DNA of 64,000 nucleotides from Priestia abyssalis (lineage in GTDB: Bacteria > Bacillota > Bacilli > Bacillales > Bacillaceae_H), in NCBI RefSeq assembly GCF_002019595.1, contig NZ_KV917369.1:2628417-2692416 (forward strand), written 5' to 3'. Numbering within the stretch: position 1 is the stretch's first letter; the number at the start of each line of letters is the position of its first letter. The translations under genes were made by a program, and so were the position numbers. Shown one piece after another: positions 17,418 to 26,266 of this stretch. The notes under the pieces were generated by a model that saw only the letters and a program-made list of their open reading frames with translations, made no database searches and was not told the DNA's origin.

Positions 17418-19559
17418 ATGTCCCTTCTGCTTTACGAGGGTTTGTTGTCTGGCGTTCTCATGAAAAATTCCATTTACATAAGAAGAAAGTTAAAAGTACT
17501 TGTCACAAATGGGGAAAGTAAATTGCCCAATGTTTATATAGCGACTGCTTTGAAAAATATCGAAAGCTTAGGCTTTACGTTTTCGCCCTTACTGATGGAA
17601 CAAGTTCAAACACTCTCCGTTGAGGCCTTCACATCATTTTATAAAGAGCTTGTAACAGAGCTGAAAAAAATGATTGGAGCACATGTTCAATATTCTCCGA
17701 TGTATCCAAACTTTCCGGAGCAAGTGATGGATATGAGTACTGCCGAGTTATATATAAATGCCAGCATTCATTATGTAACACTGCTTTTACCTGAAACAGA
17801 AGCGAAAGAGCGTTTTCCCCTTTTGGATAACGTTGATCTGAAGGTCATTGAATTAGGCAGTGAAGAAGACTTCCATCAAATGATTTCTAATATGATTCGG
17901 GCAAACAGCTCTATTTCCTTCATTGACAAGGAAGATATAGAATGGGCGATTGCCAATATAGAAGATGTATCCCTTTTCTTGCCTAATGCGATTCCTCATA
18001 AGGAAAATATGTCTTTTGTCGTCGGCACGCTGTTAAAATATAAAAAAGCATCAGCACATACCGTTTCTCCATATTTTAAAACGGCGACAGATGTGCTGCG
18101 TTTGGCGGTTGCTTTGTCTGAGGGAGATGTAAGCTTGGCATCCTCGACCCGCTTCAAAAAGTTTAAACGAGCAGAAAGACGCTTTCTGTTAGGATTATTG
18201 GAGAACTGCGAAAACATTACCGAAGATATGCTTCGCTATAGAAACCGCTGGATTCGCTTAGGTGAAATTCTTCACCCGGCGGAGTATGAAACCCGTTTTC
18301 CAAAAGCGAACCATGCATTTAACATTATTCGCAACAATCTTGCATTTGAAACGTTTAATGGAAAAGTAGAAGCCGCCCTGCTGAACCGTGATGTGCTGAC
18401 GGCGAAAACGCTTTTAATGACTCGGCCGGGAGAATTTGCCCGCCGCTTGGATCATTTGCTTCGCTTATGCGGTACTGAGGAACATGAGGTGTCCAGTATT
18501 CTCGAAGGCTTTCAAAGTGTAATGGGGACGGTTTCCACCCCTGTCCTGCTTCAAGTGATGGCGCACTTCAAACACCGGCATGACCACAGCGAGCTTCGAA
18601 CCTTTTTCCCTAAAGGAAACGTCGCCAAAGCGGTCGGCATTGAACATACACTCCCGCTTATTTCGGAACATAGTTGCTTAGCCGTTGTCAGTATGTGCGA
18701 AGAGGCGTTAAAAACTCGTTTTGCGAAACTTCCCGGCTTAGGAAAAGTATTTTTGGCCGAACAATTAAAACAGTATATCGTCCCCTTCTCTCAACGTTCC
18801 GCAAGTAAAGCGCTCCGCACATTAGTGAGAGGCAGCAAAGTAGATTTGCCGGAAGGAGATGTCCTCCGTTTCTTTTTATGGTGGAAGGAAGGATATGTGA
18901 ACGGCGAGCATACAGACCGTGTCGATATTGATTTATCTGCTGTCATATACGATGAAAATTGGCACTATAAAGAACATATTTCCTTCACGAACATGCGCTC
19001 AAGAAAATTTAAGGCATACCATAGCGGCGACATTACGTCTGCGCCGAACGGAGCGGCTGAATTTATTGATCTTGATACCGAGGCTGTATCGAAAAATGGC
19101 GGACGTTATGTAATCATGTCGCTGCATTCCTACACACATCAGCCGTATAAAGATTTACCAGAATGCTTTTTCGGCTGGATGGTTCGTCAGCACCCTCGTT
19201 CAGGTGAAATCTTTGAGGCTTCTACTGTGCAAAATAAAATGGACATCACGGCAGACACACAAATGTGCATCCCTGCCATTGTAGATTTGCAAGAGCGAAA
19301 AGTCATTTGGACAGACTTGTCCCTTACAAGAGATCTTGAATATGACAATACAATCGAGGCCAACCAAACAGGCATGGTGCTAGTCGGCAAATCAATGACG
19401 ACTTTAGTGAAGCCGAACTTATATGACCTATTCCGCCTGCACATGGAAGCACGGGGTGAACTGGTTGAAAACATGGATGAAGCGGACACTATTTTCTCAT
19501 TGGATAAAGGGATGACCCCTTTTGACATTGAAGCGATTTTGGCTGAGTACATTGCCTAA
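17418..19559 (+). CDS. Large cytoplasmic protein with TerD-like C-terminal region (MXAN_6230/SCO0854-like)
   Basis: A 713-aa protein. The ATG at 17418 follows AAAGGAGGA by 9 bases; an upstream in-frame TTG precedes that site. The first 500 or so residues are mainly helical and unassigned. Residues about 500-640 show the TerD/YceC pattern: VDIDLSAVIYDENW, FTNMRSRKFKAYHSGDITSA, FIDLDTEAV and IMSLHSYTHQPYKDLPECFFGW. TerD domains bind Ca2+ and belong to tellurite/general stress systems. Monocistronic, with a terminator after it. It may belong functionally with the MoxR-vWA operon 6 kb downstream; that is inference. Confidence 0.65.
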   Translation: MSLLLYEGLLSGVLMKNSIYIRRKLKVLVTNGESKLPNVYIATALKNIESLGFTFSPLLMEQVQTLSVEAFTSFYKELVTELKKMIGAHVQYSPMYPNFPEQVMDMSTAELYINASIHYVTLLLPETEAKERFPLLDNVDLKVIELGSEEDFHQMISNMIRANSSISFIDKEDIEWAIANIEDVSLFLPNAIPHKENMSFVVGTLLKYKKASAHTVSPYFKTATDVLRLAVALSEGDVSLASSTRFKKFKRAERRFLLGLLENCENITEDMLRYRNRWIRLGEILHPAEYETRFPKANHAFNIIRNNLAFETFNGKVEAALLNRDVLTAKTLLMTRPGEFARRLDHLLRLCGTEEHEVSSILEGFQSVMGTVSTPVLLQVMAHFKHRHDHSELRTFFPKGNVAKAVGIEHTLPLISEHSCLAVVSMCEEALKTRFAKLPGLGKVFLAEQLKQYIVPFSQRSASKALRTLVRGSKVDLPEGDVLRFFLWWKEGYVNGEHTDRVDIDLSAVIYDENWHYKEHISFTNMRSRKFKAYHSGDITSAPNGAAEFIDLDTEAVSKNGGRYVIMSLHSYTHQPYKDLPECFFGWMVRQHPRSGEIFEASTVQNKMDITADTQMCIPAIVDLQERKVIWTDLSLTRDLEYDNTIEANQTGMVLVGKSMTTLVKPNLYDLFRLHMEARGELVENMDEADTIFSLDKGMTPFDIEAILAEYIA

Positions 19560-19595
19560 ACAGCCCGTTTTACAATCTCGATAACTGGACGAACG

Positions 19596-19648
19596 AAGTC
19601 CCCGTCACGAAATCATGATGCTGCTTGATTTTGATAACGGGGACTTTT
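19596..19648. terminator. Intrinsic terminator, probably bidirectional
   Basis: AGTCCCCGT near 19598-19605 pairs with ACGGGGACTTTT near 19636-19646, with additional pairing AAATCA/TGATTT inside. Confidence 0.65.
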
Positions 19649-19660
19649 AATAATGGCAAA

Positions 19661-20089
19661 CTATTGAAGGAAACGTCTTAATGTTGTCACGTGCTCCCTA
19701 TCTTTATCCAATATTTCCTCAATTAACTGTTTACTTTCAGGATCTAAATCACCCTTAACAATTTCTTCAGAGACTTCAATTCCGTAATAGCTCTCTCCTT
19801 TTAAAGCACTCTCTATTAAACCCTCCGTATCATCCGGTATCATGAATTTGCCGATAAAGCCTTGAACAGAACCGACTACTCCTTCATCATCAACAGGAGT
19901 TCCGCCAAGATTTTGAATTCGTTCGGCTACTTGTGAGGCATGCTGCTTATGATCTTGTTGAATCGCTTGAAACGTTTCTTTTATGATGGGGTCGTTTAGC
20001 TTTTTGATGTGGTGTTCATAAGCGTGAATGCCCATATATTGCCCTTTTAAAAATTCATTTAATGTTTGAACAACATGTTTATTCTCCAT
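19661..20089 (-). CDS. Ferritin-like four-helix protein (DUF2383/PA2169 type)
   Basis: A 142-aa all-helical protein with spaced acidic/His residues (HAYEHHIKKL, QQDHKQHASQVAERI, GESYYGIEVSEEI, DREHVTTLRRFL) consistent with a ferritin-like bundle. Start at 20089 chosen because AAAGGAGA lies 6 bases upstream, not the ATG-like start at 20116. Function unknown; often stress-induced in bacilli. Confidence 0.75.
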   Translation of the reverse strand: MENKHVVQTLNEFLKGQYMGIHAYEHHIKKLNDPIIKETFQAIQQDHKQHASQVAERIQNLGGTPVDDEGVVGSVQGFIGKFMIPDDTEGLIESALKGESYYGIEVSEEIVKGDLDPESKQLIEEILDKDREHVTTLRRFLQ

Positions 20090-20180
20090 TAGCCGTCTCC
20101 TTTTTGTCGTTATCATTCCAGATCAAATAAAAAATTATGTGTGAAGTGGAAGATGTTCTTTCTACAAGAGAGAGTTTCCT

Positions 20181-20705
20181 TTATTCACTCTTAATATCCA
20201 TCACTAATATATCAAATAGCTTACCATCAATATAAACTAAGAGCGCCCACTTCCCTGCTTCGTACAAGACAACATTTGAAGGCATACTCGCATCTGCTTT
20301 GTTCACTTTACCGCCTCCGATACCATTTCTTGACCAAGCTCCATCGCTTAAAACGGGACTTATCTTTGAAGTATCCTCGTTATAACCTACGACTGTAAAT
20401 TCACCTTGATCAATCCCCCAAAAATGCCACAACCACTTTTCTACTTCTTTAGGCTTTAATTCTGGTCCTATTATCCCAAGCTTATTTTTATTGCCGAATA
20501 TATCGTTTCTTTCGCCTGTGTCAAATTGGATAGCCGTCCTATCCCAATCTATCTTTTCAAAATCTTTCTCCGTTACAAAGCTCGGAATATCTTTTGGCAA
20601 ACTGAATTTATCTGTATTTGGAACTTCTTGAACCTTTGATGATCCGCAGCCGCTTATAACAAATAGACACAACAAAAATGCTGTAAAAAATATTTTTACT
20701 TTCAC
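20181..20705 (-). CDS. Secreted lipoprotein, unknown function
   Basis: A 174-aa protein with a lipoprotein signal peptide and lipobox (LFVISGCGSS). The GTG at 20705 follows AAGGGGGAA by 6 bases and places a short basic n-region before the hydrophobic stretch, so the longer frame from 20759 is rejected. The mature part carries no recognised domain. Confidence 0.7.
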   Translation of the reverse strand: MKVKIFFTAFLLCLFVISGCGSSKVQEVPNTDKFSLPKDIPSFVTEKDFEKIDWDRTAIQFDTGERNDIFGNKNKLGIIGPELKPKEVEKWLWHFWGIDQGEFTVVGYNEDTSKISPVLSDGAWSRNGIGGGKVNKADASMPSNVVLYEAGKWALLVYIDGKLFDILVMDIKSE

Positions 20706-20843
20706 AAAACGTTCCCCCTTTTTTAAATGATTGTTGTAGGTTATTTCTAACATTAACATAAAATACCAATAAATCTCATAAAAAAATTACTCTATAATTG
20801 GAGTGATTTCATTTGAAATACAATCTTTTTTTGTTATTTACTG

Positions 20844-21131
20844 TCACCTTATCAACATTAATAAGCTAAGCAAATTGCCGCTGTTTGTCGCAACATGAAT
20901 TCCGTTTAAAACTTCGCTTAGCTGAGTTGTCACTAAATTTGGCTCAGACCAATCATTTTTTTTCTGATGTTCGATTAATCCATCTAGCTCAACCAGCTTT
21001 TGCTGTACTTCAGAATAAAACAGTTCTTCGTGCACTACATTCATTTTTAAGTATCCAATAACGAACAAAATAATGAATAGCCCATTTAATAATAAAGAAC
21101 TTCTAAGAAGAAACTTTTGTTTTTTGCTCAT
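20844..21131 (-). CDS. Small membrane-anchored protein, unknown
   Basis: 95 aa with a basic N-terminus, one membrane helix (LLLNGLFIILFVIGYL, residues 13-29) and an extracytoplasmic, probably coiled-coil region (EELFYSEVQQKLVELDGLI). The end (NLLSLLMLIR) looks abrupt, so a C-terminal truncation is possible. No family recognised. Confidence 0.5.
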   Translation of the reverse strand: MSKKQKFLLRSSLLLNGLFIILFVIGYLKMNVVHEELFYSEVQQKLVELDGLIEHQKKNDWSEPNLVTTQLSEVLNGIHVATNSGNLLSLLMLIR

Positions 21132-21186
21132 CCTATCCCCCTAAATTCCCCTTTAGCATAACATGGAAGAGTTCGTTAAAAAATAA

Positions 21187-21226
21187 AAAACACCGATCGA
21201 TAAAGTCGACCGATGTTTTTTTATTT
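21187..21226 (-). terminator. Intrinsic terminator
   Basis: AACACCGATCGA and TCGACCGATGTT form a stem with G-U pairs, flanked by A- and T-runs, downstream of the minus-strand gene ending at 21255. Confidence 0.55.
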
Positions 21227-21254
21227 AGATGCCATTGTCTCAACATGACCATTT

Positions 21255-21521
21255 CTATAAAGCAATTTCTTCAAAAAATTCTGGATCGATTAACGATAAC
21301 CCGCTTAAATTCAGAAAGGTCGGCAGCGGACTTTCCCCAATAAAGCCGGATATGCCTTTGCAATGGAAATGAATTTTGCATAGCTTCTTTTTTTGTTTTT
21401 TAAGCAAAGCATCAGCTAATTGACGTACCTCTTTAAGAAGTGATTCATACTCCTCTTTATCGACTAAATAGGACGGGTAAATATCCGTTAACATATATAG
21501 TTCATATTTGTTTTCTTTCAC
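21255..21521 (-). CDS. Conserved-looking small protein, 5' end uncertain
   Basis: 88 aa from a GTG (MKENKYELYMLTDIYPS). No ribosome site precedes this GTG, and protein-like sequence (HDAWTATVTVKENKYELY) continues upstream in the same frame back to the stop codon of the EamA transporter at 21558. The gene has probably lost its natural N-terminus through a rearrangement. Function unknown. Confidence 0.5.
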   Translation of the reverse strand: MKENKYELYMLTDIYPSYLVDKEEYESLLKEVRQLADALLKKQKKKLCKIHFHCKGISGFIGESPLPTFLNLSGLSLIDPEFFEEIAL

Positions 21522-21557
21522 GGTGACGGTTGCAGTCCAAGCATCATGAAGGTAACA

Positions 21558-22544
21558 TTATTTATATACTTGCCCATAAGCATGCCTCTTTTTTTTAAAG
21601 AGGAAGGAGCCTCCCTGCCCTTTCTGATTAACGACGGCTATACCTGCGGCAACAAGGATAAGCGCACTAAAAGTATGGATCGTTAAATGTTCGCCGGGAA
21701 TGAATAGGGCAGATAAGAAAGTACCGGCTACTGGCACGACAAATTTGTAAAGAGAAACCTCTCCTGCCTTATTGTACTTGAGCAATGAAGTCCACAATGC
21801 GAATGCCGCTGCTGATAAAAATGCAGCATAAATGAGTAATACCCAAGCTTTTGGGGTAAACGTCATCGCATTTTTTTCAAGAAATGGTGTCCCGATGATG
21901 AGCATGAAAAGCGAGCCGGTGAACATTTGCCAGCCAGTTAAGGCAAATGGATGAATATGAGCAGACAGACGTTTGGATAAAAACGTTCCAAATGCCCCGG
22001 CTAAGCCGGCAAGCAGCATAAATCCTTCTCCGAAGAAAGAGAAACTTAGTGAGGAATCCTGACCCCAGTTCGCAATTATAATTCCTCCGAATCCTGTCAT
22101 CAAACCAAAGATTTTGCGCCAATCTAATCGGTCATCGGAATAAACGAAATGTGCCAGGAACACCACGAAAAACGCGCCGCTTGAGCTTAAAATGGCTGCT
22201 TTCATTCCCGATGTATGAGCGAGTCCGTTATAAAAAAAGAAGTACTGCAAGCTCGTTGACAATAGTCCTAAACTAAAAATGGCAGGCAATTGCCGCCAAT
22301 TCAATTTCAGCGCCTTTCGATCAACGAAGAACATGATTGAAAGCAGTAGTAGAGATGCCATCATAAAACGTATCCCCGCAAAGACAATTTTTGCGGTCAA
22401 ATCGTTTTCTGACATGCTAAGCTCGCTGTAGCTAACCTTTAAAACAGGAAAAGCACTCCCCCATAAAATGGAACAAAATACAGCGATGATGATGACCCAA
22501 TATTTATTTATTAAAAATCGATTACCGTTCTTTTGTTGTTTCAT
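21558..22544 (-). CDS. EamA/DMT-family membrane transporter
   Basis: A 328-aa protein with ten predicted helices in two EamA repeats (FCSILWGSAFPVLKVSY at the first helix; YNKAGEVSLYKFVVPVAGTFLSA in the second half is typical). Exports amino acids or other metabolites; substrate not predictable. The ATG at 22544 has GGAG 9 bases upstream; the ATG at 22568 has only a weak GGATGGG. Confidence 0.88.
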   Translation of the reverse strand: MKQQKNGNRFLINKYWVIIIAVFCSILWGSAFPVLKVSYSELSMSENDLTAKIVFAGIRFMMASLLLLSIMFFVDRKALKLNWRQLPAIFSLGLLSTSLQYFFFYNGLAHTSGMKAAILSSSGAFFVVFLAHFVYSDDRLDWRKIFGLMTGFGGIIIANWGQDSSLSFSFFGEGFMLLAGLAGAFGTFLSKRLSAHIHPFALTGWQMFTGSLFMLIIGTPFLEKNAMTFTPKAWVLLIYAAFLSAAAFALWTSLLKYNKAGEVSLYKFVVPVAGTFLSALFIPGEHLTIHTFSALILVAAGIAVVNQKGQGGSFLFKKKRHAYGQVYK

Positions 22545-22643
22545 ATTAGTCAACTCCAAAGTTCTCATCTATTCCCATCCTTCACCATTATACATGACCA
22601 TCCTTTTAATACAATGAATCAGCTTCAGTTGTTGACAAAACGC

Positions 22644-22681
22644 AAAAAAACACCGTCCGAAACATTCAGCTGGTGTTTTTT
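22644..22681. terminator. Terminator at the end of the tRNA cluster
   Basis: AAAAAAACACC (22644-22654) and GGTGTTTTTT (22672-22681) form a stem directly downstream of tRNA-Glu on the minus strand. Confidence 0.75.
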
Positions 22682-22688
22682 CATTGGA

Positions 22689-22760
22689 TGACCCGTACGG
22701 GATTCGAACCCGTGTTACCGCCGTGAAAGGGCGGTGTCTTAACCGCTTGACCAACGGGCC
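22689..22760 (-). tRNA. tRNA-Glu (TTC)
   Basis: Minus-strand cloverleaf starting GGCCCGTTGGTCAAGCGG, anticodon loop CTTTCAC with TTC, T arm GGGTTCGAATCCC. No genomically encoded CCA (TCCA follows the discriminator A). Confidence 0.95.
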
Positions 22761-22761
22761 G

Positions 22762-22852
22762 TGGCAGAGAAGAAGAGATTCGAACCATCAAGCCGGTTAC
22801 CCGACCTACTCCCTTAGCAGGGGAGCCCCTTGAGCCACTTGGGTACTTCTCT
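22762..22852 (-). tRNA. tRNA-Ser (GCT)
   Basis: Long variable arm, acceptor AGAGAAG/CTTCTCT, anticodon loop with GCT (CTGCTAA), CCA encoded at 22762-22764. Confidence 0.95.
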
Positions 22853-22904
22853 GTATGAATGTATTTAATTGAGAATATTGCGGTTCTTAGTCTTCGTTCC
22901 TTAG

Positions 22905-23018
22905 TTGTCTAGCTGCGGCTCCTATCTTCTCGGTCGTTTCACTTCTATCCATGAAACCAAAGAACGGTTTCCCGGCCCGAAGCGCTAACGTCTTTCGAAG
23001 ATGAACAGTCGCCTTCGC
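22905..23018. repeat. Bacillaceae-type dispersed spacer repeat, copy 1
   Basis: Starts TTGTCTAGCTGCGGCTCC and ends GAACAGTCGCCTTCGC. It contains an imperfect palindrome around CCATGAAACCAAAGAACGGT. A second copy lies at 23897-24010; both sit between tRNA genes. Confidence 0.75.
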
Positions 23019-23026
23019 ATTTCTTT

Positions 23027-23100
23027 TGGAGCGGGTGATGGGAATCGAACCCACGACATCAGCTTGGAAGGCTGAGGTTTTACCATTAAACTACACCCGC
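23027..23100 (-). tRNA. tRNA-Gly (TCC)
   Basis: Acceptor GCGGGTG/CACCCGC, U discriminator typical of Gly, anticodon loop CTTCCAA with TCC, CCA encoded. Confidence 0.95.
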
Positions 23101-23105
23101 AGTAA

Positions 23106-23197
23106 TGGCGGAGAGCAAGGGATTTGAACCCTTGAGGCAGCGTTAACCGCCTACACGATTTCCAATCGTGCTCCTTCGGCCACTCGGACAGCTCTCT
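23106..23197 (-). tRNA. tRNA-Ser (GGA)
   Basis: Long variable arm, anticodon loop TTGGAAA with GGA, CCA encoded at 23106-23108. First base A faces C at position 72, so the first acceptor pair is mismatched; the usual Bacillus form begins GGAGAGC. Confidence 0.93.
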
Positions 23198-23215
23198 ATA
23201 TGGAATCATTTAAAG

Positions 23216-23289
23216 TAGCGGCGGAGGGAATCGAACCCACGACCTCACGGGTATGAACCGTACGCTCTAGCCAGCTGAGCTACGCCGCC
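23216..23289 (-). tRNA. tRNA-Met (CAT)
   Basis: Acceptor GGCGGCG/CGCCGCT with a G-U first pair, D arm AGCTCAGCTGGCTAGAGC, anticodon loop TTCATAC with CAT. Elongator type: it lacks the three G-C pairs of the initiator anticodon stem. No encoded CCA. Confidence 0.93.
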
Positions 23290-23313
23290 GTATATGGTAT
23301 TTTATAGAGTAAA

Positions 23314-23583
23314 AACACCGTGCACCCATCGTTGATACGACCACCTAAGCGTTACTTGTGCAGTTAGCTCGATCAGGCTTGTCTGCGGCACACAGAAGAA
23401 TCCACTTATGGCTGCTTCCTTCCGGACCTGACCAGGTTCATGGGTTTCTGTTGCGCAGGACCCGATTGTCAACACTACTTGCACAAGTCAGACCTTACAT
23501 GAATCGTACCGCGGATGGGAATTCAACCCCGCTAAGGCGGATTGCGGGTTACAGGGCACCGCCATCTCCCCATCTAGCACGGT
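23314..23583 (-). ncRNA. scr: Signal recognition particle RNA (scRNA/4.5S, Bacillus long form)
   Basis: About 270 nt on the minus strand. The Ffh-binding helix 8 is visible (GGTCAGGTCCGGAAGGAAGC), as are the Alu-type 5' domain (GTAACCCGCAATCCGCC) and terminal pairing CCGTGC/GCACGG. A T-run follows the 3' end (TGTTTTTA). It lies inside the tRNA cluster between tRNA-Arg and tRNA-Met. Region 23584-23810 upstream has no recognised gene. Confidence 0.95.
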
Positions 23584-23810
23584 ATGTATCATCATGTTTA
23601 AGAACATAACTCCCACTTATGCCGTCCTTCCAATCTGTTTTGTGAACCCGCGATCTCGCAGGCGGGTTTCCACATGTCGACGTTCCTGCGATCTTCGCTT
23701 ATGGGGAGGCATGGCATCTGTCCACAAATATAAGAATCCCGATCAAACAGTACGGTTCAAAACAAATAGGAATAACGTATACCGCAGGATATGTGATTAA
23801 TCATTTCAAG

Positions 23811-23884
<74 letters not shown>

Positions 23885-23896
23885 ATTTTTCAGTGA

Positions 23897-24010
23897 TTGT
23901 CTAGCTACGGCTCCTAATCTTTCGGTCGTTTCCCTTCTGCCCATGAAACCAAAGAACGGTTTCCCGGTCAGAAGCTCCAACGCCTCTCAAGATTGAACAG
24001 TCGCCTTCGC
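23897..24010. repeat. Bacillaceae-type dispersed spacer repeat, copy 2
   Basis: Nearly collinear with 22905-23018: TTGTCTAGCTACGGCTCC to GAACAGTCGCCTTCGC. A flanking piece CGTTCTTAGTCTTCGTTCCTT is also shared (22881-22901 and 24058-24078). Confidence 0.75.
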
Positions 24011-24081
24011 TTGAAGTACATGGATGTACAAATGAAGACGTTGCAACAGGACGTTGCCGTTCTTAGTCTTCGTTCCTTTGA

Positions 24082-24166
24082 TGGTACCGGTGGTCGGGGT
24101 CGAACCGACACTCCTAACGGAACACGATTTTGAGTCGTGCGCGTCTGCCAATTCCGCCACACCGGC
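24082..24166 (-). tRNA. tRNA-Leu (CAA)
   Basis: Acceptor GCCGGTG/CACCGGT, D arm TGGCGGAATTGGCAGACG, anticodon loop CTCAAAA with CAA, short variable arm, CCA encoded. First gene of the tRNA cluster in transcription order. The 517 bp upstream (24167-24683) contain no gene I can support. Confidence 0.95.
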
Positions 24167-24683
24167 ATGTTTTAAATGATGATCCGTAAAGAACTTAAAC
24201 ATTGGACTTTTGATTACAAGTCCGCTGCTTTCTTTATTGAACTGCACCAGCAATTTCAATAAAGGTTGTTTTGCCGGCTACAGAAACTATCTTACCCGAT
24301 AACTTCGTAGAAATCAACATCTGCGAATATAGAAATTTTTGTTATCGGAAAGTAACCATCAACGAACCCTTTCTTTTTGTAAGGATGAATCAACAAAATT
24401 GCTTTACTCTTTTGATTCATCTTCCTGATGTAAAGTAACAAGAAAGTCATTTTATTTTAAAACTGCAACACAGAGAACCCCGTTCTAATTTTTTAAGACG
24501 AGGTTAAAATAAAGTTGTTTAATTTTTGATGTAAAATACTTTACCACAATATCTAAAGCTTAGCTATCCGTTAACCAATCATGAAGCCATGCTTCACCAC
24601 AGAAAATGTCAGACAATTACGTTCTTATATGGTAGTTGAAAAACATCGTTGAGAATTTGAACAGAATAAAAACCTCTAGCTGT

Positions 24684-25049
24684 TTATGCTTCTGTATTAA
24701 CTTCAGACACTCCAAATAGAAGTCCTTGATTATCTAAACAATAGGCAAAGTAACCCATATTGGGAACAGCAGTTTTAGGTATCACTACTTGTCCGCCATT
24801 TTCAGTAACTTTTTTTATGTACTCGTCGACTGAAGGTACCTCAATAGAATTAGTAGTTCTGGTAGCCCCATCAGGAGATTTCATTAATCCCCCATCGATA
24901 CCGGGTTTATCGCTTTCACCTGTAATAATAAACCAATAATCTTGTGGACCAGGCATTTTTTCAAATTTCCAACCAAAACTACTTGAATAAAATTCGATAG
25001 CTTCTTCAGGATTTGGAACTTGAAATTCAAATCTAATAACTTTACTCAT
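24684..25049 (-). CDS. VOC-superfamily (glyoxalase-like) protein
   Basis: A 121-aa single-module VOC protein with two beta-alpha-beta-beta-beta units (FEFQVPNPEEAIEFYSSSFG; SIEVPSVDEYIKKVTENGG) and an internal GYFAYCLDNQGLLFGV strand near the end. Such proteins act as lyases, dioxygenases or resistance-binding proteins; the substrate is not predictable. RBS AGGAGGG precedes the ATG. Confidence 0.8.
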   Translation of the reverse strand: MSKVIRFEFQVPNPEEAIEFYSSSFGWKFEKMPGPQDYWFIITGESDKPGIDGGLMKSPDGATRTTNSIEVPSVDEYIKKVTENGGQVVIPKTAVPNMGYFAYCLDNQGLLFGVSEVNTEA

Positions 25050-25297
25050 TTTAAAGCCCTCCTAATATTTTTTTCTTACACAAAAATGATAAAAGAACAA
25101 ACGTTTTCACTCGATGTTAATCAGAAATAATTTCCTCTTTATCTTTTGGAGAAGATTTTCCACCTAAAAAAGTCATTCCCCTGTAAGATAAGGAATCGAC
25201 ATTTTTAATTTGTTTTACGATCGGACCCTATTAAGATAAGTATATAGCTTGTATTAGTCAGCATGGGCAAAGAATAATGTTGAATCCCGACGTTTCT

Positions 25298-25963
25298 TCA
25301 GTTCAAATATTTGCTTCCTTCACGAATGCTTAGTTTCGGCAGGTCGTTTTCTTCTATAAACCGTTTGACCGAAGCTGGATTGGTCTTCGAGTATTCTCTT
25401 AAAGCCCACCCTATCGCCTTTTGAATGAAAAACTCCTTGCTGTCGGCGTTTTGTTTTATATATCGATACAAACGTGCTTCCTCTGTTTCCTTTTTATATT
25501 TTAGTTGAAAAAGGATGGCCGACCTTTGGAGCCATAATTCGTCTCCGTACGCCCATCCTTCTATTGTTTCTAGAATCACTTCAGGGTAATCCTTTGCAAT
25601 TTTCCCGACAGACTTTGAGGCTAACAAGTCGACTGTGTCCCACCATGACTTTGTTGTAGTTAACGTTTCCATAAGCGGGAGATGTTCTTTCCCGAGTTTC
25701 TTTAAAGATTTTTCGATATAGTCCAGAGCAGCATACTGATACTCCCGCTCGTTTTTTTCCCATAATGCCAAAACAAAGTCGGGTTGAAAAGGCTGTTTTA
25801 ACAGCTCACTCTCTTCGAGGAACTTATTTAGTATTTCTCTTCTTACCGGAGATTTGATGCCCAGAAAAGGGAAATGGTCTTTCATATACTTTTTCATCGG
25901 AATCGCTTGTTCTTCGTTACGGCTCGCTTCAAATAACATCTCTAGTTGATTTAATTGGTCCAA
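25298..25963 (-). CDS. AlkD-like DNA alkylation repair protein
   Basis: A 221-aa all-helical HEAT-like repeat protein. The AlkD catalytic region is recognisable as TTKSWWDTVDLLAS, with Trp and Asp in the spacing of AlkD Trp109/Asp113, and the later Trp in KAIGWALREYSK. AlkD excises N3- and N7-alkylated purines. It precedes the six-gene operon's last gene by 24 bp downstream, so it may be read with it, although its function is independent. Confidence 0.85.
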   Translation of the reverse strand: MDQLNQLEMLFEASRNEEQAIPMKKYMKDHFPFLGIKSPVRREILNKFLEESELLKQPFQPDFVLALWEKNEREYQYAALDYIEKSLKKLGKEHLPLMETLTTTKSWWDTVDLLASKSVGKIAKDYPEVILETIEGWAYGDELWLQRSAILFQLKYKKETEEARLYRYIKQNADSKEFFIQKAIGWALREYSKTNPASVKRFIEENDLPKLSIREGSKYLN

Positions 25964-25987
25964 TTTTTTTGTCTCCTTTAGTTTTTT

Positions 25988-26266
25988 CTATAAGTGAAGC
26001 ATTTCAATCCGGACAATCTGAATATATTGCTGCAGCTTGCAAAATGCCTCTGTCAATCTGCCCTTTTCTTCATTATGTAAAAAACGCGCTTTATTACGTT
26101 CTTCCTCCATGATAAGCAGCTGTGTGACAGCATAAGAAAGGCCGTAACGTTCGCATTCTCTCTTCATCTCCAGAAAGAAGGACGGAGGTAAAGCGCCTGC
26201 TCCGGAGCTCAACAGCTCATCTAGAACCTCTTCTAATTCATCAATAACGCGCAGAATTTCGATCAT
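25988..26266 (-). CDS. Small helical protein at the end of the MoxR-vWA operon, unknown
   Basis: 92 aa, strongly helical and acidic at the start (EILRVIDELEEVLDELLSSG), no signal peptide or known motif. The ATG at 26266 has GAAGGGGGA 7 bases upstream; an alternative ATG at 26284 lies before that site. Overlaps the SWIM-protein gene by 26 bp, so it is translationally coupled and probably part of the same system. Confidence 0.6.
   Translation of the reverse strand: MIEILRVIDELEEVLDELLSSGAGALPPSFFLEMKRECERYGLSYAVTQLLIMEEERNKARFLHNEEKGRLTEAFCKLQQYIQIVRIEMLHL

Noticed and set aside
23604-23790. Open minus-strand frame of about 48 codons upstream of the SRP RNA
   Set aside because: It has no start with a ribosome site and lies in the likely promoter/leader region of the SRP RNA.
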